Source: Pleurotus ostreatus/Saccharomyces cerevisiae fusant (taxonomy: Eukaryota > Opisthokonta). From it: 15,105 nt of DNA. The notes below the pieces were generated by a model, which was not told the origin of the DNA, made no database searches, and saw only the letters and a list, made by a program, of their open reading frames with translations. Shown here piece after piece: positions 7,364 to 15,105 of the stretch (position 1 is its first letter; every line of letters begins with the position of its first letter). Where the stretch lies: assembly GCA_024196135.1 (NCBI GenBank), contig JAMQCK010000836.1, positions 1 to 15,105 on the forward strand, given 5' to 3'. The translations under genes and the position numbers were made by a program.

Positions 7364-9423
7364 CTACAGCATGACCACACCAATACCGCGCCCGGCTGGA
7401 GTGTCGCCAATGGCTTCCACGCCGGCTAACGGCGCAGTCCTCCAGTTGTACAGGTAGAAATGCAAGAATCCGTCGCCCTGGCCGAACTGGAAACGCATGA
7501 GCACGACTGAATGCCTCTCAATGAATATCACATACCTTCAGATCCTGCAAGAAGGTCGAGTTGTCCATGAGCGTCAGGGCGTTGAAGACGTCGAACTTGG
7601 CATTGTTTGCAATGGTGAGCGCGTCGCCGACGAGCGCTTGCAGCCTGCTCTTCAGTATCCCTGACGAGTCGGCCTCTGGGTCCAGCCCGACGCTCGACGC
7701 GTAGTAGAAGAGGTACGCTGCATGCAGGACGTCGTGCTTGGGGTTGTTGATGACCGTCGAAGGCAGGGAGTAGAATGAGAAGAAGTCCGTGATCTTCTGC
7801 GTCTCCGGGTCCTGCATAAGCGTCAGCAACTACCTTCCACACTTACACGGTCTCAGACCGACCTCAACCACGTAACTCCACGTCACTTGGTGCTCCCGCC
7901 TCCCATCCACGACCTCCCCATCGCCCCTGCCGCTCAGCAAGTGATGCCGCGTCTCCTCAATAGTCATCAGCGGGACCATCTGGAAGCGCTTCATGTACTC
8001 CGCGAAGAGCGCTGCGACCTGCTCAATGTCCCTGTCCTCCATCTCGCGGAGACCGACAAGCGAAGTCTTCTCGGGAACCTTGTGCAACCGTGTCATGCGC
8101 GCGATCGTCGAGTTGCGCGGGACGTAGGTGAACTTGATATCGACGAGCTTGGGGATGTTCATGGAGCGGTGGTAGTACCTACATAGCTAGATGAGTATGA
8201 TTAGCAAAGGGGAGAAGGTAAGGCGCTCACCGGCAAGTTGACACGGGTGTGGGTATCACGACACCTCCGGTGTAGATGGCCTGGAAGGTGCCCAGGAGGT
8301 TGCACTGCCGGGTGACCTCCTTGATCAGGACAGGAGCCAGTCGCCTTGACCGCAGCTTCTTGTGCACGCAAAGGTAGTTGACTTCACTGGCCTGGACCTC
8401 CCTGGGTGCATCGTTAATTCGCATCCACTGAGAGGGATTGACTTAAGCACGTACTTTTCGCGCACGCGCAGCCGTATTGGGACCGCAGAGATGAACGCAA
8501 CGAGTTTCTTGTTCGACTTGACGCGGACACCGATGTGCCAGCTCTTGTAAAAACCGGGCGGTGTGCAAGCCCTATCCGAATGAGCAACATAGTGGAAATG
8601 GGGACAAATAAGCTGACCATCGCAGGAACTCTGCCGTGTACTGGAAGCGGAATGACGCGTCCGAGTCCTCGACGTAGTTCGCGGACAGGAGGTCGTACAC
8701 TTCCTTGTTCTGCGTACCGATGAGTATAAGGCCATAGAGTGAGAGTACATTACGCACTTCCTTATCGTCTTCCAGGTCAAGGGTGGCCCACTCGAAGTCG
8801 TTGGGAAGGGGATATGGCGTTTGCCGCACCTGGTCGGTGGGGACAGCAGGCTCGATCGGACCATCCTCTTCGGGGGGCTGCTCGCCTGCACATGCTTCAG
8901 TGACTACCCACCGTTTGAGAACATGAAGGCTCACCATACTTCGTCACAGGCTGAGTCTTCCAGAACTGCAGCCACGATCGTTAGTACCCTGCTCTCTGCA
9001 GCCTCCCTCACGCACCTTATGATCGCCCATATCCTTCTTCGTCGCATGCCCCAGGCCCACCTTCCCCTTCATGATATCCATAATCTTGATCTGCTCCAGC
9101 GCCATCCTCACGTTCTCCGCATTCGCATGCTCGGCACCCTCCCCGCCACGCTCCTTCACCTTGTCCAGCACAACATCCACAACCCCCTCCGGCACCTCCT
9201 TCTTCCCCCTCAGCGCATTCAGCGCCGACTTGGCTTTGCTCTTCTTCTTTTTCTTGTTCTTCTTGCCCGTCGTGGCAGACGGATCGGTCGAGGTCGACGC
9301 GGTCGGTTGCGCGTCCTCCTCGCCGGAGGAGCCATCGGAATCGTGCTCGAGGTCCTCGACGGCGGAGGCGACGGCGTCGGGGTCCGTCACCTCCTGGATT
9401 TCGTGGGATTGGGCCCCGGACAT
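7364..9423 (-). CDS. NMT1: Glycylpeptide N-tetradecanoyltransferase (N-myristoyltransferase), 551 aa
   Basis: Nine exons read on the minus strand: 9423-9016, 8964-8940, 8885-8758, 8709-8618, 8571-8455, 8401-8231, 8178-7863, 7811-7536, 7486-7364, summing to 1656 nt. The enzyme moves myristate from myristoyl-CoA to the N-terminal glycine of target proteins in the cytosol. The N-terminus is acidic, then has a Lys-rich tract (residues 54-65) as in other NMTs, thought to aid ribosome association. Family motifs in order are FWKTQPV (137), [27 protein letters not shown], the acyl-CoA-binding [20 protein letters not shown] (264 on), [31 protein letters not shown], and the C-terminal catalytic end GVVML. 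Exon 2 is only 25 nt and its donor was chosen (GTATGG rather than GTGAGC five bases later) because only that keeps the frame. The donor at 8617 (GTCAGC) is weak. The last exon has a slightly unusual loop between YLYNWR and the end. Confidence 0.95.
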
Positions 9424-10688
9424 CGTACGGTCGGGGAGTTAGCGCGTCGTGGTGAGGACAGAGGTTAGGATCAGAGGATCTGTCCCTGGCGGGCGGATTG
9501 CAGTCGCCTCGGATCTCCGGCCCGGTCATTTGACCGCGCACGCAGCGGACCTACAACTTGCTCTTGACCATCATGCATCGCTATCATGGTGTCAGTCCTG
9601 GCACACTGAACAGCAGACGATCTCTGGAAAAATACCCTCTGTCTACTTGGATCATTCTCTCTTCTCAGATTCTTGCTGCAGCTTTGGAGTGTGCATGCGC
9701 CAGCCCACGCTCTTCGCGAATTTCTGCTGATCTGCCGAGACTGGTGCCAGCCAAGTCAACGACATCTGTCGACTGCAAGTACGCCTTGATACATTATGTA
9801 TGACTCGAAAGTAAGCTTCTTCGGACTGGTATGGGGTACCGGCCTGAAGCAGACCCCGGACCCAGTGCATTCTTGACGTCTTTGCACTGCAGCGGTATAA
9901 CCGAACGACAGTCATCTTGCTCTCTATCTCTCATCGATATCATCCTCTGGCGCCCTCTATGCGCTTCTTCAAAATTGACGCCTCTCTTCATAACGCCCAT
10001 CAAGACCATCTCCTCTGGTGTCCTGAACTCTTCGTTCTTCATTCTTCTGCCATCTGTCACACCGCCTTCGACCCAGCGACTGACCGTCAGGGATTCTCGT
10101 TGACACTTCGGGAAAGGCATCGCAGAATGCCCGCCTCTTCAGGACGATCTGATTACAAGAGCTCTCTGTGTATATGAGTGAAATAGATGGCTTGCGAGGA
10201 AGTGCAAACGCAATCGTGAGTGGGAACCTTCGAACAACTTCGCAGATTAACGGACTTCCCCAAGGTAGGACCCTGGTTTCCTCTGTCCTCTGTGGACGGT
10301 GCTGCGCGCGCCCTATGCAATACGCCAAACGAGACAGTGGGATGTGTTGCTCGCAGTTCGAAAGCCCGGTCGACCGCTAGTACAAAGTCTAATCAGTGAC
10401 AGCATCTCGCGGAATATCGATGCGAAAAGGGTTCATCAATCGACCGGTTGCTCACTTTCACGATGGACGCTCACGCGGAGCACGCTCTTGATATTCTCAG
10501 CCTCCCTTTGGGTGCTTCAGAGATCCTCGGGACCGTTTTCTGTCATCTCCGTCGCTCTCGACCGCCTCGCTGTTGGACATGCGTCGTCACTGGACGCCGA
10601 ATGCACTTCTGAGCCCTAGTATGCTCCGAAAATGTCACCTTCACCCGCTCAAAAACCTTCATGACGCCTTCGACTCATGCTATCAAAC

Positions 10689-10703
10689 AGGCGCCGGGCG
10701 CCT
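10689..10703. repeat. GC-rich inverted repeat upstream of the secreted-protein gene
   Basis: The sequence AGGCGC-CGG-GCGCCT is a perfect 6-bp inverted repeat with a 3-nt centre, about 40 bp upstream of the TATA box at 10744. It could be a factor-binding site, but such motifs occur by chance in GC-rich DNA. Confidence 0.35.
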
Positions 10704-10743
10704 ATCGCGCGAGATTCTCGCTTCCTCCTCGCTTCCCGTGCCA

Positions 10744-10749
10744 TATAAA
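10744..10749 (+). promoter_or_regulatory. TATA box
   Basis: TATAAA stands 111 bp before the ATG at 10860, in the right orientation. Canonical TATA boxes are not obvious before the other genes here, which suits a strongly or conditionally expressed secreted-protein gene. Confidence 0.55.
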
Positions 10750-10859
10750 CCGAGAGTGCTGACCAGCCTATTCAAACATCACTCACCGAGTGCCCCCCAG
10801 TTTCTGGACACTCGGCCTCTGTAACTGCACATCCACCCACCGCGAACACAACCCTCAAA

Positions 10860-11203
10860 ATGCGTTTCTCCATCCTCTTCGCCCCTCTGGCCCTCGCAGC
10901 CACTGTCGCAGGAGGACCCATTGCCTACGGGATCTGCCAGACTGGTGCGTGTCCTCGTGCATCCCATGGCCACACAGTCTCTCTCGATGCGATAATTCGG
11001 ATTCCCTATCAAGCATTAGGATGAGAAGCTGACTTTTCCTCGTAGGCTGTAACACCGTCGCCGTCGCCTGCTACGCCGCCGCCGGCTTCACCATGGGCAT
11101 CGCGCTCCCCGCCGCGCCGCCCGCCATTCTGGCGTGCAATGCTGCCCTTGGGACCTGCAGCGCAGCCTGCGCCACCATAGGCCTCTTTGCGCCGACGCCT
11201 TGA
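10860..11203 (+). CDS. Small secreted cysteine-containing protein, 80 aa (Zys3-like family suspected)
   Basis: Two exons, 10860-10944 and 11046-11203, with a 101-nt intron (GTGCGT...CGTAG), the longest intron in the window. The first 17 or so residues (MRFSILFAPLALAATVA) are a clear signal peptide. The mature part starts near GGPIAYGICQTGCN and continues as an Ala/Gly-rich, mildly hydrophobic chain with six cysteines (ICQTGC, ACYA, ACNA, TCSAAC plus a further CAT), ending in APTP. The GPIAYGICQTGCN opening and the LACNAALGTCxAAC pattern recall a short protein family annotated in databases as similar to the zygote-specific Zys3 protein of Chlamydomonas; this is from memory and should be searched. 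Role unknown: a secreted, disulphide-bonded or membrane-active peptide is possible. Confidence 0.85.
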
Positions 11204-11507
11204 TTAACTGGAAGACGTCTGTGGGATGGAAATCGCAAGAAAGAATTCGTTGTACAAGTCTCTATGGACCATGGGATGAAGTCCCTTGTTGTATTGTTGT
11301 ATTTTGTAAATCTTGGACCAAATTTTCTCGGCCACCAGAAATCTGTCCCACTCCCGCTCGAAGCAAGGTGGAGGACTGCAACCAACGGGACCTTCTCTGG
11401 CAAACCACCAGCAGCAAAGAATCGCTCCCACAAGTTCGACAAAGCAGCAATTGTAGTCGAAAAAAACACTATGAATACAGCAGATATATTCCCTCACACT
11501 TCACCCT
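11204..11507. other. Convergent 3' region
   Basis: The secreted-protein gene ends on the left and the CCT4 gene ends on the right, so the 304 bp must contain both polyadenylation regions. The first half is AT-richer than its surroundings (TTGTATTGTTGTATTTTG near 11288), which fits a terminator of the plus-strand gene. I see no gene. Confidence 0.5.
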
Positions 11508-13471
11508 CTATCGTGCTTGCACGTAATCATCGATCTTCAGCAACAAGCACACCGTCTCGGTCGCCAACTCTACCGCGCTTGTTGAGACGAGCAGCGGCTG
11601 GACGACGTCCTCCTCGAGGATGTTTGATATCAAGCCCTAAAAGGGGGTCATTGGTTTTGGATTGCCGACCCTCGATGGGAGTGACTTACCTTCCGGACGT
11701 TGATACCAGCGTTGCGCTCGCCCAGAGCATGCCTATTGCGCAGCTCGGTGACGATCGCGATGGGGTTGAGACCCGCGTTCTCGGCGAGCGTCGTTGGGAT
11801 GACCTCCAGAGCGTCTGCGTAGGCCTGGAAACAGTACGCCTCCATGCCCTTCAGGGTGTGCGAGTATTGCGACAACAACCGCGAGACGTGGATCTCGGGC
11901 GAGCCACCGCCGCCGATCAAGGCGCTGGGCAAAGTCAGCCAGGGGTTGAGGATGGGCATACAGTCAACTCACCGCTTCTTGACGAGACAGCGAACGACGC
12001 AGAGCGCATCGTGCAGACTGCGCTCGCACTCCTCGAGGACAAGGTTGTTGCTGCCCATGGCGAGGATGCTGACTGTCCGCCCGCGGTTCTTGATCCCAGT
12101 GATGCGGACGACCTTGGCGCCCGACTGCGAGGTCTCCTCAACAAGATCCGCGTACCCAAGCTTGTCCTCCGTGAACGCCTCAATATCCGCCACCGGCTTG
12201 CACCCCAAGCTCTTCGCCAAAAACTCAATCTCGTCGCGCTCGACGTCCTTCACCGCCAAAATCCCCAGCCGCTTCAAGAAGTTGAGCGACGTGTCGTCGA
12301 CCGCGTCGCGCAGGATCGACTTCTGGATGAGCAGGACGTTGCAGCCCGCCTTCTTGATCTTCTTGCACATGTTCAGGAGGTACTGGCGGCCTTCCTTGAT
12401 GACCTTGTCCATCTGGCGGTAGTCATTGATCACGACCGTGTTGTCCATGTCCGGCTTCGGGGGGCTGAGCTGGAACTGGATGATCGCGATCTTGGCTTTT
12501 TCGATGCGGCTGGGGCCGCCGGCGGAGGAGATGACGTTCTGGTTGAGGACGACGCCCTCGACGAGCTCGGTGTCCTCGATGGTGCCGCCGACCTTCTTGA
12601 CGATGCGGATGTCACGGAGGTCAACGTTGGAGGAGGTGGGGGTGACGAGGCGGGTGACGGCCTGGACGGCGATGGGCGCTAAAGTCGAGGAGTATTGCGA
12701 AACGATCTGCAGGGAGAAGTTGGAGCGTGAAAAATGGGTGGGTATAGAAGGGACGCACCTTCGAGTTCAGAGATGTACTCGCCGCGCGAAGGAGGCTCGA
12801 CTTGTCGTTCAAGTCGACCGGAGTCGAAATTTCGGTGAGGTACTCGACGGCCTTCGCGGACGCCTTGAGGAAGGACTCGGCAATGATCGTGGGGTGAATG
12901 CCCTTCTCGAGCATCTTCTCAGCGGCGCCAAGAAAGCTACCGGCAAGGACGACAACGGAGGTCGTTCCATCGCCCGCCTCAACATCTTGCGCGGCAGAGA
13001 GATCGACGAGCTGATGGTCAAGTTAGAACAGGCGCTTTCGTTGTATGAAGCCGTCTTGCCATCTTCGCAGCGGGGTGCAGGGCCTGAATGCTCTTGAGGA
13101 TGGTCGCACCATCGTTTGTGACGATCACCTCGCCTTTCGATGTTTGGATCTAGGCATGTCAGAAATGCGTGCCCGATCTGTGCAGGACGCGTACTCACCA
13201 TCTTATCCATTCCCCTCGGACCAAGAGACGTGCGCACAGCATCGGATATGGCTGTTATATCTTCAGAATCCTCCCCTTCTGGAATGTGTGCACTACGCAC
13301 CCTTCGCCGCGACCATATTCGACATGCGAAGTTCCATGGGCTTGCCCTGCTTCAAGTTAGCGACAGATATAGATGGATGCTACGGTTTCGCACCTTGTCG
13401 TTGAAGGCAGCATTGGATCCCACTGTTTTCGTGACGCCCTGCTGGGCCGATGTAGGTTGGGTAGACGCCAT
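11508..13471 (-). CDS. CCT4: T-complex protein 1 (CCT) subunit delta, 541 aa
   Basis: Eight exons on the minus strand: 13471-13394, 13346-13301, 13260-13199, 13149-13060, 13010-12759, 12706-11973, 11924-11690, 11636-11508, summing to 1626 nt. CCT4 is one of eight subunits of the cytosolic chaperonin ring that folds actin and tubulin using ATP. Chaperonin signatures are plain: [12 protein letters not shown] (residues about 51-62), [25 protein letters not shown] with catalytic Asp106, and [10 protein letters not shown] near 422-431. The segment NDKGKPMELR and the end LLLKIDDYV are typical of the delta subunit rather than its paralogues. The length matches the usual 525-545 residues. Two introns are odd: 13261-13300 is only 40 nt, and 13011-13059 begins with GC instead of GT (GCAAGA...CATCAG). 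Both are needed to keep the conserved protein intact. Confidence 0.96.
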
Positions 13472-13621
13472 GGCTGAGGAGAACAATGGGGAGAACGACT
13501 TGGATTTTTCGACGCGTCGGTGTCACGCGTGTGTGATGCGACGCCGATTTCCTAATTGGGGGCGCGTGCGTCAGCGACGCGCGCCTTGTGCAGGTTGTAT
13601 CCTACTCTCACGCATACGGCC
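13472..13621. promoter_or_regulatory. Divergent CCT4-UFD1 promoter
   Basis: Only 150 bp separate the two start codons. The gap has two ACGCGT hexamers (13512-13517, 13525-13530), the MCB-type core recognised in yeasts by MBF, an ATTGG (inverted CCAAT box) at 13555-13559, and an imperfect GC-rich inverted repeat at 13561-13585 (GGCGCGTGCGTC and GACGCGCGCC). No TATA box is seen. Shared control of two proteostasis genes is an inference from the arrangement. Confidence 0.6.
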
Positions 13622-15105
13622 ATGGATTTTGTGAGTGCACATACGGTAGGCATCTTCGTGCGACTGACAGAGCTCTAGTTGAATAATGGCCCCGGGAGCC
13701 TCTTCGCCCAACTGGCAGGGTAGGTCATCTCTGCTGCTCCTACTTCTGCGATGCTGAGACCTCGATTAGTGGCGGCGTCCTGCCAGGCATGCCCAGCAAC
13801 AGGCGTGCAAACCCGAGGCAATTCGACGAATACCTGAAGGCATACAGCGTCGCGATGCTGCCTGGCAGACCTAGAGACAATGTTTCGTACGGTGGAAAGA
13901 GTGCGTGGCCTACCGCGATTCATCGTGGCGATGGATACTGACCGACATATAGTCATCATGCCTCCATCTGCTCTGGCGAGGTTAACCCGCCTTGACCTGC
14001 AAGACCCGTGGATGTTCCAGCTACGCAATCCAGCTAACCCAGCGGCGTCTACCCACGCTGGTGTACTGGAGTTCATCGCCGAAGAGGGCGTGGTTCACTT
14101 GCCGTACTGGATGATGAAAACCTTGAGATTGAACGAGGGAGATCCCATCCGAATCACTGGCACCGAGCTGCCGAAGGGCAAGTTCGTCAAGCTGCAAGCG
14201 CAGACCGTACATTTCCTCGAGATCTCGGACCCCAAGGCTGTGTGCGTATTTCCTCCTGCCTTAGCGACTTCAGCTAATGCACCACTAGCCTCGAGCAAGC
14301 CCTCCGCAACTTCACTGCCCTCACGCAAGGCGACATCATCGAGATATCCTACAACTCCATAGTTTTCGGCCTCCTCGTCATGGAAGCTGTACCCGGAGGC
14401 GAAGGTATCAGCGTCCTGGACACCGATCTCGAGGTCGACTTCGCGCCCCCAGTAGGCTATGTGGAGCCCGAGCGGCCGAAGGCGCCCCCTCCTCCGACGA
14501 TGGCGTCCAAGCTCAAGATCGACCTGAACTCTGCCTCTCCTGGTTCGTCGCGGCCTGGATCGTCCTTGAGTGGCGGCTTCGCCGGTACTTCGACTGGGCA
14601 GACTACCCTGAGCAAGGAGGGCGACCAGTGGGAGAGCTTCAAGGGTCGCGGTGAGACTTTGGGCGGCAGGAAGACGAAGGGCAAGGGGATATCGCATCGC
14701 AAGGTCGAGGCGGTCCCCGAAGGGAGCAAGATCATCAAGACCGAGTATGTGGTTTCTTTCTCCGGACTCTGGACATATGCTAACATCTTTTACAGCAATC
14801 GCAAGATCGTCTCCAACGAAACTCTAGAGTCTGGGACGCGCGTACCTGGCCCACTCAACTTGCCTTTTGGCCAGCTCTTCTTCGGATTCAACATACCTCC
14901 CTATCAACCACCTAATGCACCTGCCTCACCAGGCTCGCCAGGTGCACCTTCTGTGCGTACCAGTAGCTTTCTCTCCCCTCGGATGACTTGTGCTCGCCGC
15001 CCTATCACTCTACCTATGCACCTGTACTGACACAAGCGATCACACAGGGTGTCCAATCCTTCTCCGGTTCCGGCGCCACCCTCAGTGGGAGACCCGCGCC
15101 CGGAT
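13622..15105 (+). CDS. UFD1: Ubiquitin fusion degradation protein 1 (UFD1), 3' end cut off
   Basis: Exons: 13622-13630, 13679-13719, 13770-13900, 13953-14241, 14289-14744, 14796-14952 and 15048 to the window edge, about 380 residues so far. UFD1 pairs with Npl4 to recruit the Cdc48/p97 ATPase to ubiquitinated proteins, including in ER-associated degradation. The N-terminal UFD1 fold is clear: FDEYLKAYSVAMLPG, YGGKIIMPPSALARLTRL, WMFQLRNP, THAGVLEFIAEEGVVHLPYW, then ALRNFTALTQGD and VLDTDLEVDFAPPVGYVEPE. After this double-psi barrel region the chain becomes Ser/Gly/Pro-rich, then PGPLNLPFGQLFFGF, a motif typical of the family's C-terminal part, and FSGSGATLSGR near the edge. The coding part of exon 1 is just nine bases (Met-Asp-Phe). 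The last intron (14953-15047, 95 nt) is longer than the others. The stop codon lies beyond the window. Confidence 0.95.

Larger units (their letters stand above)
9424..10859. other. 1.4-kb gap with no convincing gene
   Basis: This includes the NMT1 promoter on the left and the promoter of the small secreted protein on the right. Several frames of 60-120 codons exist; the most orderly is on the minus strand at 9794-10120 (108 codons, starting MPFPKCQRES, with EEFRTPEEMVLMGVMKRG), overlapped by a second minus-strand frame at 9652-9915. I recognise no family in either and could not join them through plausible introns. They could be a lineage-specific gene, an eroded one, or chance. Confidence 0.4.

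Noticed and set aside
8931..8940. GTGAGC as the donor of NMT1 intron 2
   Set aside because: It is a better consensus than GTATGG five bases upstream, but it breaks the reading frame into the conserved EQPPEEDG segment.
8821..9468. A 215-codon plus-strand frame rich in Leu and Arg
   Set aside because: Antisense to the 5' end of NMT1; the apparent Leu-rich segment comes from the complement of the Glu/Lys-rich coding sequence.
11264..12682. A 472-codon plus-strand open frame
   Set aside because: It is the antisense of CCT4, crosses its introns, and owes its length to GC-rich codon use. The minus strand has all chaperonin motifs.
1..15105. A transposon, CRISPR array or bacterial-type defence system
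   Set aside because: No terminal repeats, transposase, integrase or spaced repeats were seen, and the intron-rich genes are fungal.

Overview
The window looks like nuclear DNA from a filamentous basidiomycete, most likely an Agaricomycete. It is GC-rich, carries genes on both strands, and its genes are cut by many introns of about 40-60 nt with GT...AG ends. The encoded proteins are fungal or general eukaryotic. All gene models below were built by hand by joining open frames at splice sites; for every complete gene the exon lengths sum to a multiple of three.

Layout, left to right: (i) 1-570, no supported gene, but two adjacent palindromes at 386-443; (ii) a U6 snRNA-like gene on the minus strand (about 571-649); (iii) a 14-exon Zn2Cys6 transcription factor on the plus strand (1050-4395, 890 aa); (iv) a 192-aa predicted single-pass, C-terminally anchored membrane protein on the plus strand (5093-5722); (v) an Eco1/ESCO cohesin acetyltransferase on the minus strand (5938-7108); (vi) N-myristoyltransferase on the minus strand (7364-9423, 9 exons); (vii) a 1.4-kb gap with no convincing gene; (viii) an 80-aa cysteine-containing secreted protein on the plus strand (10860-11203) with a TATA box; (ix) the CCT delta chaperonin subunit on the minus strand (11508-13471, 8 exons); (x) UFD1 on the plus strand (from 13622, running off the right edge), sharing a 150-bp divergent promoter with CCT4.

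Most genes are housekeeping: splicing RNA, cohesion establishment, protein lipidation, cytosolic folding, and ubiquitin-dependent segregation. They are not an operon or cluster in the bacterial sense. The only pair with an obvious shared control region is CCT4/UFD1, both in protein quality control. The less familiar items are the small secreted protein, the orphan membrane protein and the transcription factor. I did not find a clear new biological system. The best leads are gene-structure oddities: a 6-nt microexon inside the zinc-cluster code, a GC-AG intron and a 40-nt intron in CCT4, a U6 gene that meets a T run unusually early, and a CCHC-like change in the Eco1 zinc finger.
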